A stretch of DNA of 64,000 nucleotides, taken from positions 174,582 through 238,581 of the forward strand of contig NZ_LLZC01000004.1 of NCBI RefSeq assembly GCF_001461825.1, read 5' to 3'. The DNA is from Bacillus velezensis (GTDB taxonomy: Bacteria; Bacillota; Bacilli; Bacillales; Bacillaceae). The notes beneath the pieces are model-generated. The model was given only the letters and a program-made list of their open reading frames with translations, had not been told where the DNA came from and did no database searches. Positions 20,210 to 29,705 of the stretch are shown piece after piece (within the stretch, counting starts at the first letter, position 1; the number at the start of each line of letters is the position of its first letter). A program made the translations under genes and the position numbers.

Positions 20210-21085
20210 ATGAATGATAAGAAAACGGATATTCTGCTGGCGGCAAGAAAGCTTTTTTCCGGGAAAAGCTTTTCGTCAGTTTCGATGCAGGCGATCGCAG
20301 AGGAGTGCAAAGTCTCCAAAGCATCTTTATATAAGCTGTTTGAATCAAAGGAAGACCTGCTCCTGGAGCTGCTCGACTTTAACCAGAAACAGATGGTAGC
20401 CGCCGCTTCATTATTGAATGAAGAAACAAGCCTCTCCCCTGAGGAACGGTTTGCCAAAAAACTGATGGCTGAGCTTGAAGGCTTCAGGCGCAATCAGCAG
20501 TTTTTTAATATGCTGATGTACGGAAGCCCCTCTTCCATTAATGAGCGGGTAAAACGGCATATTCACAGGGCCCGCTCCACCTTTATCTGCTGGCATCGCG
20601 ATTCACTGATTCAGACGTACGGCGATGACATTATTCCTTATGTATGGGAGCTGGTGATCGTCCTGCAGGGGCTCCTGAGAGAGTGCATCACGCTGATTAA
20701 GCTGGAAAAAGAACCGCTCGCCCTGGAGCCGCTCACGGAGTTTATCATCCGCCATCTCAATCTCATCGTCGAAAACAGGACAACCGAAACCGCTTTGCCT
20801 CAGGAGATGATTGACCTTTATATCGCCTCCGCTTCCTCATTTGAGCCGAAAGACAAAACCGTATTGCTGGCTGAAAGCCTGAAGGAACTGAAAGAAGCCG
20901 TCTCAGCCCTTCCGGAGGAAAAATATGACGCCGCAGGACTCGCTTCCGCGGCGGCTATGCTGGAGAAAGAATCAGCGGACAAACAGCCGCGGGATTTTCT
21001 CATCAAAGCGCTCATCGGTTATTTGGAGCAGGCCGGACCGCTGCACCAGCCGCTTGCAGCCGTTAAAACATTGCTCAAACTATAA
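20210..21085 (+). CDS. ycnC: TetR-family regulator YcnC
   Basis: A 291-residue protein with an N-terminal TetR DNA-binding domain ([41 protein letters not shown]). The C-terminal part is longer than usual for TetR proteins. It lies directly ahead of the efflux gene ycnB (17 bases), so it probably represses that pump. Confidence 0.92.
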   Translation: MNDKKTDILLAARKLFSGKSFSSVSMQAIAEECKVSKASLYKLFESKEDLLLELLDFNQKQMVAAASLLNEETSLSPEERFAKKLMAELEGFRRNQQFFNMLMYGSPSSINERVKRHIHRARSTFICWHRDSLIQTYGDDIIPYVWELVIVLQGLLRECITLIKLEKEPLALEPLTEFIIRHLNLIVENRTTETALPQEMIDLYIASASSFEPKDKTVLLAESLKELKEAVSALPEEKYDAAGLASAAAMLEKESADKQPRDFLIKALIGYLEQAGPLHQPLAAVKTLLKL

Positions 21086-21102
21086 AGAAAGAAGGAATCA
21101 GC

Positions 21103-22527
21103 TTGAATAAGAGTATTAAAACTGCACCATACAACCGCTCTGTCATCGTCGGGATTCTTTTGGCGGGTGCGTTCGTCGCCATTTTGAACCAGACACTGCT
21201 TATCACGGCGCTGCCGCACATTATGAATGACTTCAATATAGACGCCAACAAAGCGCAATGGCTGACAACGTCGTTTATGCTGACGAACGGGATTTTGATT
21301 CCGATTACCGCGTTTTTAATAGAGAAATTTACAAGCCGCACCCTCTTGATTTCCGCCATGAGTATTTTCACGGCGGGCACCATTGTCGGCGCATTCGCCC
21401 CGAACTTTCCGGTGCTCTTAACGGCCCGGATTATTCAGGCGGCCGGCGCCGGAATTATGCTGCCTCTCATGCAGACGGTATTTCTCACGATTTTCCCGAT
21501 GGAAAAGCGCGGCCGCGCCATGGGTATGGTCGGCTTGGTTATTTCGTTCGCGCCGGCGATCGGCCCGACGCTTTCCGGATGGGCGGTCGAAGCATTCTCT
21601 TGGCGGTCTTTGTTTTATATTATCTTCCCGATCGCAGTCATCGATTTGCTTTTAGCGATTATTCTGATGAAAAACGTCACGACATTACGAGAAACACAGA
21701 TTGATATTTTATCTGTGATCTTATCGACCCTCGGATTCGGCGGTCTGCTTTACGGCTTCTCAAGCGCCGGTTCATCAGGGTGGACCAGTACTGAAGTGCT
21801 GACTTCGCTGCTTGTCGGAGCGGCCGCGCTGATTTTCTTTATCGCAAGACAGATGAAGCTCAAAAAACCGATGCTGGAATTCCGCGTGTTTTCTTTCGGG
21901 ATTTTCAGCCTGACCACCCTGCTCGGAACGCTTGTTTTCGCGCTGCTGATCGGAACGGAAACCATTCTCCCGCTTTACACGCAAAAAGTCCGGGGCGTAT
22001 CCGCGTTTGATACCGGATTAATGCTTTTGCCGGGCGCGATTGTGATGGGGATGATGTCTCCGTTTATCGGCCGGGTGTTTGACAAAATCGGCGGAAAAGG
22101 CCTTGCGATGACCGGATTCTTCATCATCCTGCTCACGTCCCTGCCGTTTATGAATCTGACGGACTCGACGTCTCTCATTTGGATTGTCGTCGTTTATACC
22201 GCGCGGCTTCTGGGAACAGCCATGATTATGATGCCGGTGACGACAGCGGGGATCAACGCCCTGCCGCGCCACTTAATTCCGCACGGCACAGCCATGAACA
22301 ATACCGTCCGCCAAGTCGGCGGTTCTATCGGTACGGCGCTGCTGGTTTCCGTGATGAGCAGCCAGGCCGCGCACGCAAATGCGTCAACTCCGGCAAACGC
22401 CGCCCTGCACGGCATGAATGCGGCATTTGTCGTAGCCGCCTGCATCGCGCTGGCCGGCTTCCTCCTATCTTTTATATTGAAGAAAAAACCGCGTCAGCCC
22501 GAGCAGCAGCAGGCCGTTACGCGGTAA
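21103..22527 (+). CDS. ycnB: MFS drug efflux transporter YcnB (DHA2 type, 14 helices)
   Basis: A 474-residue membrane protein of the EmrB/QacA class. Marks are the DHA motif C region GLVISFAPAIGPTLSGW and motif A-like segments. Fourteen hydrophobic helices can be counted. TTG at 21103 is the start, with AAGGAATCAGC before it; there is no better ATG. It forms an operon with the regulator ycnC. Confidence 0.92.
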   Translation: MNKSIKTAPYNRSVIVGILLAGAFVAILNQTLLITALPHIMNDFNIDANKAQWLTTSFMLTNGILIPITAFLIEKFTSRTLLISAMSIFTAGTIVGAFAPNFPVLLTARIIQAAGAGIMLPLMQTVFLTIFPMEKRGRAMGMVGLVISFAPAIGPTLSGWAVEAFSWRSLFYIIFPIAVIDLLLAIILMKNVTTLRETQIDILSVILSTLGFGGLLYGFSSAGSSGWTSTEVLTSLLVGAAALIFFIARQMKLKKPMLEFRVFSFGIFSLTTLLGTLVFALLIGTETILPLYTQKVRGVSAFDTGLMLLPGAIVMGMMSPFIGRVFDKIGGKGLAMTGFFIILLTSLPFMNLTDSTSLIWIVVVYTARLLGTAMIMMPVTTAGINALPRHLIPHGTAMNNTVRQVGGSIGTALLVSVMSSQAAHANASTPANAALHGMNAAFVVAACIALAGFLLSFILKKKPRQPEQQQAVTR

Positions 22528-22532
22528 ACCAA

Positions 22533-22571
22533 AAAGAACCCGATCACGTATGTGACCGGGTTCTTTTTTTA
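22533..22571. terminator. Bidirectional terminator between ycnB and yclQ
   Basis: AAAGAACCCG…CGGGTTCTTT form the stem, with T-runs on both strands between convergent genes. Confidence 0.9.
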
Positions 22572-23513
22572 CTTCTCGATTCCGTCTTTTACTTCTTTCA
22601 CCATTTGCGCCATGGATTCCAGGCCGCCTCCTGATAAATACCATGTAGCTGAATCAAGGTAGACAACATGGTTGTTTTTCACGGCTTTCACCGATTTTAC
22701 ATAATCATTTTCAACCACTTGTTTTGTTGAAGATTTTGTGCCGATCGCTGTTCCGCGGTCAACGACAAACATGTAATCAGGGTTTGTTTTGGCGATATAT
22801 TCATAGGAAATGCTTTGTCCGTGCAGTGAGGCTTCAATGTTTTTGTCAGCCGGTTTGACGCCGAACACATCATGAATGAAGCCGTATCTTGATTTAGATC
22901 CGAACGCGCTGATTTTGCCGTCGTTCGCCATCACCACTAACCCGTTTTTATCCGTGCTGCTTGTCTTTTTCTTCAGATCGGCAATGGATTTGTCAATTTT
23001 CGCAAGCTTATCTTTCACTTCATTTTCTTTGTTAAAGATTTTGCCGATCACTTCGGTGTTGTGCTTGAATCTGTCAACGTAGTTTGTATAGTCATCATCA
23101 AGATAAATCGTCGGCGCGATTTTTGAGAACTCTTTATAAGAATCAGATTGTCTGTGGGCGATAATGATTAAATCCGGATCAATATCCGCGACTTTTTCAA
23201 AATCCGGTTCTTTTAAACCGCCGGTATTGGCGTATTTATCACTTTTATATGAAGATAAGTATTTTGGAAGGTTTTGTTTCGGAAGTCCCGCCACGTGATC
23301 CTGTAAACCGAGTTCATCCATCGTGTCCAGCATTCCGAAGTTGAATACGACGACTTTTTTCGGATTCTTCGGCACTTTGACTCCTTCTTTGTTCAGGTCA
23401 TCTTTGATTGTGATTGTTTCTTTTGATTTGCCTGATGTTTTGTCCCCGTTTCCGCATGCAGAAACAACAAAAATCGTAACTAGCGCAATGAATAGCAATG
23501 CGAATTTTTTCAT
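22569..23513 (-). CDS. yclQ: Petrobactin-binding lipoprotein YclQ
   Basis: A 314-residue siderophore-binding protein. The signal peptide ends in lipobox VSAC, giving a lipid-anchored Cys. A class III substrate-binding fold follows, with paired lobes linked by a long helix. In B. subtilis, YclNOPQ imports ferric petrobactin and its precursor. The start at 23513 is chosen for the GAGGTG site; a GTG three codons upstream overlaps that site. Last gene of the operon. Confidence 0.95.
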   Translation of the reverse strand: MKKFALLFIALVTIFVVSACGNGDKTSGKSKETITIKDDLNKEGVKVPKNPKKVVVFNFGMLDTMDELGLQDHVAGLPKQNLPKYLSSYKSDKYANTGGLKEPDFEKVADIDPDLIIIAHRQSDSYKEFSKIAPTIYLDDDYTNYVDRFKHNTEVIGKIFNKENEVKDKLAKIDKSIADLKKKTSSTDKNGLVVMANDGKISAFGSKSRYGFIHDVFGVKPADKNIEASLHGQSISYEYIAKTNPDYMFVVDRGTAIGTKSSTKQVVENDYVKSVKAVKNNHVVYLDSATWYLSGGGLESMAQMVKEVKDGIEK

Positions 23514-23534
23514 GATTTTCACCTCATCTGGTTT

Positions 23535-24293
23535 TTAAGAAAAGTACACACCGATCCGCTGACTGTCAATCTCTTGAATCGGGATGGTCATATCATAAAT
23601 ATCTTCAAGCACGGAGGTTTCAATGATCTCCTCCGCCGGCCCTTCTTTGACGATCCGGCCGTTTTTCAGTGCGACGATATGGTCTGAATATACGGATGCG
23701 AAGTTGATATCGTGAATCACTACGACGACCGTTTTTCCGAAGTCTTCCACAAGCCGCTTCAACAGCTTCATCATTTCAACGGAATGCTTCATATCTAAAT
23801 TGTTCAGCGGCTCATCGAGAAAAATATAGTCGGTATCCTGAGCGATGATCATCGCGATAAATGCCCTCTGGCACTGGCCTCCGCTGAGCTGATCGAGGTA
23901 TTTATCCTTTAATTCATCCAGCTTCATATAACTGAGGGCCTGGTTGATATGCACCCAATCTTCATCCGTCAGTTTCCCTTGGGAATACGGAAATCTGCCG
24001 AAGCTGACCAGGTCTTTAATTGTCAGTCTGATATTGATTTGGTTCGTCTGCTTCAAGATGCTGATTTTTTTCGCCAGATCGTTGCTTTTGCAGGCCCCGA
24101 TCTCTTGCCCGTCGACCGTGATTTCCCCGGAATCCGTCTTAATCAGCCGGCTCATGATAGACAGCAGCGTGCTTTTTCCCGCGCCGTTCGGACCGATAAA
24201 TGAGGTGAGCCTGCCCTTTTGAATGGATAGAGACGTTTTCTCAAGGACGGTTTTCCCTCCGTATTGTTTGCTTACATTTTTGACCTCTACCAT
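23535..24293 (-). CDS. yclP: Siderophore ABC transporter ATPase YclP
   Basis: A 252-residue ABC ATPase with Walker A GPNGAGKST (about residues 34–42), Q-loop, signature LSGGQ and Walker B DYIFLDEP. It powers the YclNO permease pair. AAAGGAG precedes the ATG, and the first codons overlap the 3' end of yclO. Confidence 0.95.
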   Translation of the reverse strand: MVEVKNVSKQYGGKTVLEKTSLSIQKGRLTSFIGPNGAGKSTLLSIMSRLIKTDSGEITVDGQEIGACKSNDLAKKISILKQTNQINIRLTIKDLVSFGRFPYSQGKLTDEDWVHINQALSYMKLDELKDKYLDQLSGGQCQRAFIAMIIAQDTDYIFLDEPLNNLDMKHSVEMMKLLKRLVEDFGKTVVVVIHDINFASVYSDHIVALKNGRIVKEGPAEEIIETSVLEDIYDMTIPIQEIDSQRIGVYFS

Positions 24294-25234
24294 GATTTAT
24301 TCTCCTTTAACAGCAGATAGATAAAATAAATCCCGCCGGCAAAATTAATGATGACGCTCAGCGTCGTGGAAAACGTGAACACTTTCTCCACGACGAACTG
24401 GCCTCCGACGAGCGCGACGATGCTGATCAGGACAGAACCCGCGATTAAATACGTGTGCCTGTAGGTTTTTAAAAACTCTCTCGCCAGATTGACGACAAGC
24501 AGTCCTAAAAACATAATCGGCCCCACAAGAGCCGTAGAGACAGACACAAGAATGGCGACGACAATGAGCATCTGTTTCACAAGCTTATCGTAATCAATCC
24601 CCAGGTTGACGGCGTGCTCCCTGCCGAGCGACAGCACGTCAAAAAACCGCGTGAACCGCCAGACATAAATGCCCGTCAGAAGAAAGACAGCACCGGCAAA
24701 CCATAAAAGATCGGTGTTGATATTGTTAAAGCTGGCAAACATTTTGTCCTGAACAACCTGGAACTCATTCGGATCAATCAGCATCTGCATAAAGGATGAC
24801 AGACTGTTGAACAGCGTGCCGAACACGACGCCGACAAGCAGAAGGAAAAACACGTTCCGCCCCTCGCCTTTAAACATGAGCTGATACAAAACGAGTGACA
24901 AGAGCACCATCAGTCCGACGGAGATGACGAAATTAAGATTTTTGTTCATCATGACGATATTCATTGAACCGAACAGGAACACGATGACGGTCTGAATGAG
25001 CATATACAGGGAATCGAGGCCTAAAATGCCCGGTGTCAGTATGCGGTTATTTGTAATCGTCTGGAAGATGACCGTTGAAAACGCGATCGCTCCTCCGGTA
25101 AGCATCATGGCAAGCACTTTGAAGCATCGTCTCGGCAGGGAGTATTCCCAATTGCCCAGTCCGTAGAACAGGAAGAATCCGATACATATCATGGCGAGCG
25201 CCGCCAGCAGCGTAATTTTTTTATTATGACTCAT
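24287..25234 (-). CDS. yclO: Siderophore ABC transporter permease YclO
   Basis: A 315-residue FecCD-family permease with about nine hydrophobic helices and the ATPase-contact segment GPIMFLGLLVVNLAREF. It overlaps both yclN (11 bases) and yclP (7 bases), indicating tight coupling. Confidence 0.95.
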   Translation of the reverse strand: MSHNKKITLLAALAMICIGFFLFYGLGNWEYSLPRRCFKVLAMMLTGGAIAFSTVIFQTITNNRILTPGILGLDSLYMLIQTVIVFLFGSMNIVMMNKNLNFVISVGLMVLLSLVLYQLMFKGEGRNVFFLLLVGVVFGTLFNSLSSFMQMLIDPNEFQVVQDKMFASFNNINTDLLWFAGAVFLLTGIYVWRFTRFFDVLSLGREHAVNLGIDYDKLVKQMLIVVAILVSVSTALVGPIMFLGLLVVNLAREFLKTYRHTYLIAGSVLISIVALVGGQFVVEKVFTFSTTLSVIINFAGGIYFIYLLLKENKSW

Positions 25235-26177
25235 ATGCTTTTCTCCTTAACAGCATATACAGGAAGATGCCGCTGCCGATAACACCGACCATCAGGCCGA
25301 TGGAAATTTCGTACGGGAAGATGATCACCCTTCCCAAAATGTCGCAAAACAGTACAAAAACAGCGCCCAAGAGAGCGGTGTGAGGCAGGCTGCTCCTCAG
25401 GTTGTCCCCTTTGTAAATCGACACCATATTGGGAATGATCAAACCGAGAAACGGCAGCATCCCGACGGTCAGGATCACCAGTGAAGCGATGAGCGACACG
25501 ATAATCAGACCGATATTAACGACGCGTTTGTATTTCAGGCCGAGATTGACGGAAAAGCTCTCTCCCATTCCCGCCACCGTAAATTTATCCGCATACACAT
25601 AAGCGATGATCACCAGCGGGATACTCAGATATAAAAGCTCATACCGGCCTTTGACGACCAGTGAAAAATCTCCCTGCAGCCAAGATGACAGGTTTTGGAT
25701 CAGATCGTATTTATATGCGATAAACGTGGCGATTGAGCTGACGATGTTCCCAAGCATTAAACCGACGAGAGGAATAAAAATCGCATCATTGAACTTGATT
25801 CTCTCGAGGATTTTCATGAAAAGGAAATTTCCCGCCAACGCGAAAACGAAAGCGATAGACATTTTCACAAGCGGACTCGCTGACGTAAAAAGCATTAATG
25901 AAATCAAAATTCCGAGCCTTGCCCAGTCCATCGTTCCCGCAGTCGTCGGCGATACAAATTTATTCCGGCTGATCTGCTGCATGATTAATCCGCAGATGCT
26001 CAGGCTCATGCCGGCGATGATAATGCTCACCAAACGCGGCAGCCGGCTGTCAAATAATGTACCTGCCTGTTCTTTATTTAAATGAAAAATATCCAGCGGC
26101 GACAAATCTTCTACACCGATAAATATAGAAGTACACGCCAAAACCGCCAGTAGCAAAAGTAAGTAACGTAGCTTCAT
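25224..26177 (-). CDS. yclN: Siderophore ABC transporter permease YclN
   Basis: A 317-residue FecCD-family permease with nine or so helices and contact segment VGMLPFLGLIIPNMVSIY. It is the first gene of the petrobactin importer operon and follows a strong Fur box. GGGAGG precedes the ATG at 26177; five extra codons upstream were rejected because they contain the ribosome site. Confidence 0.95.
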   Translation of the reverse strand: MKLRYLLLLLAVLACTSIFIGVEDLSPLDIFHLNKEQAGTLFDSRLPRLVSIIIAGMSLSICGLIMQQISRNKFVSPTTAGTMDWARLGILISLMLFTSASPLVKMSIAFVFALAGNFLFMKILERIKFNDAIFIPLVGLMLGNIVSSIATFIAYKYDLIQNLSSWLQGDFSLVVKGRYELLYLSIPLVIIAYVYADKFTVAGMGESFSVNLGLKYKRVVNIGLIIVSLIASLVILTVGMLPFLGLIIPNMVSIYKGDNLRSSLPHTALLGAVFVLFCDILGRVIIFPYEISIGLMVGVIGSGIFLYMLLRRKAYES

Positions 26178-26247
26178 GCTGCCTCCCTGCACCCATCACA
26201 AACGGTATGACTGATTGCCAAACAACTCCCATATATCCCACTCGTAA

Positions 26248-26274
26248 TGATTATCATTATCAACGACAATTATA
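26248..26274 (-). promoter_or_regulatory. Fur box and -10 element of yclNOPQ
   Basis: TGATAATGATAATCA on the minus strand (26248–26262) fits the 7-1-7 Fur consensus with one arm mismatch. It lies just downstream of TATAAT (26269–26274), so Fur with iron would block initiation. Confidence 0.88.
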
Positions 26275-26589
26275 ATCTTATCATCTTTCCAAGCGCAGTC
26301 AATACAGTTTTGCTTTCAAAAGCGGTCATCCGCGGGCCGTACACTAAATTGTCTTACAATCAGTCTATCAAGAATTTGCAGGATTTTCTATAACCTTCAT
26401 TTGGCTGCTTATCATTTTTTGCACATGATGACACGCTTGAGGGAAACAATCTGACAAACAGCGGCAAAATTCCTCCATGAAAATACAAATGTTCTCCCCA
26501 CGTAGAAAAAATCCTTGATTTACATGTTTGAAAGAGAGATAATAAAAATTAAATTTGTGAGAAAATTTAAATATTAGGGGATGTAAATC
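26275..26589. other. Long intergenic region between yclN and yclM
   Basis: About 315 bases without a credible ORF. No lysine riboswitch or T-box structure was recognised. A possible yclM promoter is TTGATT with ATAATA 18 bases on, near 26515–26544. The rest is unexplained AT-rich DNA. Confidence 0.4.
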
Positions 26590-27954
26590 ATGAAAGTTGT
26601 AAAATTCGGAGGCAGCTCTCTTGCGTCAGGAGCCCAGCTTGAGAAAGTGTTTCAAATCGTGACGGCTGATCCCGCGCGGAAAGCCGTCGTCGTATCGGCA
26701 CCGGGAAAACGCTTCTCGGACGATACAAAGGTGACGGATCTGTTAATCCGCTGTGCGGAGCATTATTTACAAAAAGGTGCAGCGCCCGAGCTTGCCGAAA
26801 CGGTCATTGAGCGGTACGCCGCCATCGCGCGTGAGCTGAACCTGGATTTCTCTATTATAGAAAGAATCCGCAGTGACCTATTCGCTCTCTTAAACAGCTG
26901 TAAAACCAATCCCGAACAATATATGGATGCGGTGAAGGCGAGCGGCGAGGACAACAACGCGAAGCTGATCGCAGCCTACTTCCGGCGCCGGGGCGTGAAA
27001 GCGGAATACGTAAGTCCGAAAGAAGCGGGGCTGTTTGTGACGAATGAACCCGGAAGCGCGCAGGTGCTCCCTGAGTCTTATGATCATTTGTACCGCCTGA
27101 GAAACCGGGAAGGCTTGATCATTTTTCCGGGATTTTTCGGTTACACGAAGGAGCATGAGATTGTGACGTTTTCCCGGAGCGGTTCTGATATTACCGGCTC
27201 CATTCTCGCCAACGGCTTAAAAGCTGACCTGTACGAAAACTTTACTGATGTGGACGCCGTCTATTCCGTCAACCCGTCAATCGTGCGGCATCCGAAAGAA
27301 ATTAACGAACTGACGTATCGGGAAATGCGTGAGCTCTCCTATGCCGGATTTTCCGTTTTTCATGATGAAGCGCTGATTCCCGCATTTCGGGCCGGCATCC
27401 CCGTTCAGATTAAGAATACGAATAATCCGGATGCGAAAGGAACACGCGTCGTCAGCAGCCGTGACAATACGAACGGGCCAGTCATCGGCATCGCAAGCGA
27501 CACGGGCTTTTGCAGTATTTACATAAGCAAATATTTAATGAACCGGGAAATCGGTTTCGGCCGCAAAGCCCTTCACATTTTGGAGGAAGAAGGATTGACG
27601 TATGAACACGTTCCATCCGGCATTGACGACATCACAATCATCCTTCGGCACAATCAGATGGACTCAGAACTGGAACACAGGCTCGTCACCCGTCTGAAGC
27701 AGGAGCTTCAAGCAGATGAAGTCACAGTCAGGCACAATCTGGCGCTGATTATGGTCGTCGGGGAAGCGATGCGCCATAATGTCGGCACAACCGCCAGGGC
27801 ATCCAAAGCACTGTCGGAAGCCGGCGTCAACATCGAGATGATCAATCAAGGGTCCTCGGAAGTCAGCATGATGTTCGGAGTGAAAGAAGAACAGGAAAAA
27901 CACGCGGTGCGGGCGCTGTATGACGAATTTTTCGCCGGAGTCTTACTCTCATAG
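26590..27954 (+). CDS. yclM: Aspartokinase III
   Basis: A 454-residue aspartate kinase with the ATP-binding N-terminus VVKFGGSSLA, central SRSGSDITGS and two C-terminal ACT domains (from about residue 300). It makes aspartyl phosphate for lysine, threonine and methionine synthesis. The B. subtilis enzyme is inhibited by lysine and threonine together. AGGGGATG stands before the ATG. Single-gene unit. Confidence 0.95.
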   Translation: MKVVKFGGSSLASGAQLEKVFQIVTADPARKAVVVSAPGKRFSDDTKVTDLLIRCAEHYLQKGAAPELAETVIERYAAIARELNLDFSIIERIRSDLFALLNSCKTNPEQYMDAVKASGEDNNAKLIAAYFRRRGVKAEYVSPKEAGLFVTNEPGSAQVLPESYDHLYRLRNREGLIIFPGFFGYTKEHEIVTFSRSGSDITGSILANGLKADLYENFTDVDAVYSVNPSIVRHPKEINELTYREMRELSYAGFSVFHDEALIPAFRAGIPVQIKNTNNPDAKGTRVVSSRDNTNGPVIGIASDTGFCSIYISKYLMNREIGFGRKALHILEEEGLTYEHVPSGIDDITIILRHNQMDSELEHRLVTRLKQELQADEVTVRHNLALIMVVGEAMRHNVGTTARASKALSEAGVNIEMINQGSSEVSMMFGVKEEQEKHAVRALYDEFFAGVLLS

Positions 27955-27993
27955 GACACCGCCTCTTTTTTCTCTTGTCCACTAATATCCCTT

Positions 27994-28020
27994 ACAAAGC
28001 AGCTTCTTTTACATATTGTA
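27994..28020 (+). promoter_or_regulatory. Candidate sigma-K promoter
   Basis: AC (27994–27995), 16 bases, then CATATTGTA (28012–28020) fits the mother-cell sigma-K pattern AC-N16/17-CATANNNTA. It lies 28 bases before the small ORF. Confidence 0.55.
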
Positions 28021-28048
28021 TGGTATAGACAATATGGAGGTGAAGCTC

Positions 28049-28144
28049 ATGTCAGGATATTCAGGAGTCAGCTCTTTCGCTTTGATCGTTGTTTTATTTA
28101 TCCTGTTGATTATTGTTGGTACTGCCTTCGTTGGCGGTTTCTAA
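28049..28144 (+). CDS. YjcZ-family small membrane peptide (31 aa)
   Basis: A 31-residue peptide starting MSGYSGVSSFALIVVLFILL and ending AFVGGF: a Gly/Ser/Tyr-rich head and one hydrophobic helix. This is the YjcZ/sporulation-associated small protein pattern common in Bacillus. GGAGGTG stands seven bases before the ATG and a sigma-K-like promoter lies upstream, so expression in the mother cell is likely. It may correspond to one of the small YczM/YczN-type ORFs near yclM in B. subtilis, but I cannot say which. Confidence 0.8.
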   Translation: MSGYSGVSSFALIVVLFILLIIVGTAFVGGF

Positions 28145-28230
28145 GCATCACTCCGTCTATATGAGGACGCTGCGGGTTTTGACCTGCGGCGTTTTCTTTT
28201 GTTTTCCGCCGCTGTCCGAGTCCGGCCGCG

Positions 28231-28272
28231 CAAAAAAAAAGACTGCCGGGAACATTCTCGGGGCAGTCTTTT
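28231..28272 (-). terminator. Terminator of rapC-phrC
   Basis: AAGACTGCC and GGCAGTCTT form a stem followed on the minus strand by TTTTTTTTG. Confidence 0.9.
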
Positions 28273-28295
28273 CCTTTGTTCAGGTTATTTTCTTC

Positions 28296-28415
28296 TCACG
28301 TCATTCCTCTTTCAGCTACATGGAATTCAGCCTGATCTGTCTGGCCTGCACCTGTCACTGTAAAAATCGCGGCGGCTGCTAAACAAATAACAAACCATTT
28401 AGATTTCAATTTCAT
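28296..28415 (-). CDS. phrC: PhrC precursor of competence and sporulation factor (CSF)
   Basis: A 39-residue pre-peptide, MKLKSKWFVICLAAAAIFTV at the start and EFHVAERGMT at the end. A signal sequence is followed by a short pro-region and the C-terminal pentapeptide ERGMT, identical to B. subtilis CSF. After export and cleavage the pentapeptide is re-imported by Opp and inhibits RapC, releasing ComA. The start overlaps the last 17 bases of rapC in another frame. GAGGG lies before the ATG. It is shorter than typical ORF cut-offs and easily missed. Confidence 0.96.
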   Translation of the reverse strand: MKLKSKWFVICLAAAAIFTVTGAGQTDQAEFHVAERGMT

Positions 28416-29547
28416 ACAAACCCTCACTCCTTTGTATTTGTTTCCTTGCCTCTTCGACTTTCAGAAAATAGTCAGAAGAAATTTTAAAGCAATTTTGTTC
28501 ATAGTAATATTTAGCTGCTTCTAGTGCTAAATCCTCTATATCGGCGTATAAATTTTTATCTTCCAGGTAACGGAAACACGCGCTGATTGTTTCCTCATCC
28601 GGTTTCGCCTGATACAGAGCCTGCAGCCATTCGAATTTTACCGTGTAAACGGGATCGTCTGTTTCTTTAGCATATTCATATCCCCGCTTGTGATATTCCG
28701 ACGCTTTTTCTTTTTTTCCGAGTTTAAAGTAAATGAGTGTGATTAGAAAATATGCTTGAGGAAGAGAATTGACGATTCTTTGTGATTCAAATGTATCGAC
28801 CGCCCGTTCAAAGTACGGAATCGCTTCACCGATGCGGTCCTGATTGTAGTAGCACAGTCCGAGGTTATACAGCGCCCTCCCGACAAGCTGCGCTTTTTGT
28901 TCTTTTTCGGCCATTTGCAGAGCGTGCTGAAAATGTTTGGCCGCCTGTTCAAAGCGCCTTTCATCCATTAAATTGACGCCGAATACAAAATGGCATTGAA
29001 TGATCCGGACGTTATATGTGTCCTGCTCTACGTAAATTTCATAAGCGTTTTTTATATGTATCAAAGAAAAATACGTTTGTTTCATATGATAATAAGCTTC
29101 GGCCACTTTAAAATAAAACTCCGCCCGTTCCACGTGGTCCGATACGAAGGCCAGTTTTTTCTCAGCTTGTTTATAATATGTAATCGCTGAGATAAATTCT
29201 CTTTTATCAAATTCAAACATGCCTTTGAAAAAGTTGACGTAATAATCGAGAAGCCCTTTGAGGCCGGCCTGGCTGTTATCAATGTTATCAAGAATTTCCG
29301 ACAGGGTCGGCTGGTCTTCTATCTTCAGTTTTTCCAGCGGCTCCAAGTAGTCCAGCATCAGCTGATGGCGAAATTCCATGAGGGAATAATAAAGCACTAA
29401 GTTCGAATCAGGCTCCATACGGTCAAGCTCTTGTTTGATCTCGGCTTTCAAGATCTCCGCATCCGGCACGCTGAATGTTCTGATGTATCGATACCACTCG
29501 TTAATTTTCTGCCCGACTGCTGAAGAAGGAATTAACCCGCTCTTCAT
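28399..29547 (-). CDS. rapC: Response regulator aspartate phosphatase RapC
   Basis: A 382-residue Rap protein. An N-terminal three-helix bundle is followed by tetratricopeptide repeats, several visible between residues 140 and 340, for example ALYNLGLCYYNQDRIGEAIPYFERA. In B. subtilis it binds ComA and blocks DNA binding, lowering competence and srfA transcription; CSF relieves this. The start at 29547 (MKSGLIPSSAVGQKINEW) follows GGAGGGTGA; a 27-codon extension is not supported. Confidence 0.95.
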   Translation of the reverse strand: MKSGLIPSSAVGQKINEWYRYIRTFSVPDAEILKAEIKQELDRMEPDSNLVLYYSLMEFRHQLMLDYLEPLEKLKIEDQPTLSEILDNIDNSQAGLKGLLDYYVNFFKGMFEFDKREFISAITYYKQAEKKLAFVSDHVERAEFYFKVAEAYYHMKQTYFSLIHIKNAYEIYVEQDTYNVRIIQCHFVFGVNLMDERRFEQAAKHFQHALQMAEKEQKAQLVGRALYNLGLCYYNQDRIGEAIPYFERAVDTFESQRIVNSLPQAYFLITLIYFKLGKKEKASEYHKRGYEYAKETDDPVYTVKFEWLQALYQAKPDEETISACFRYLEDKNLYADIEDLALEAAKYYYEQNCFKISSDYFLKVEEARKQIQRSEGLYEIEI

Positions 29548-29705
29548 TCCTTCACCCTCCCCATCCAAGACCTGTTTACCAGTTATTTTATCACGTTTCC
29601 GTCTCTTTCCATCCCGAAAAACACGCAAACTTTGTTTCGGCAGAGCGCAATTTTCCGAGTGGAGTTAAAACAGACGGCGGCCAGACGGGACCGCCGGTTT
29701 CAAGA

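Noticed and set aside
26275..26589. Possible lysine riboswitch or T-box ahead of the aspartokinase gene
   Set aside because: I saw no lysine riboswitch conserved core, no T-box sequence and no terminator hairpin before yclM.
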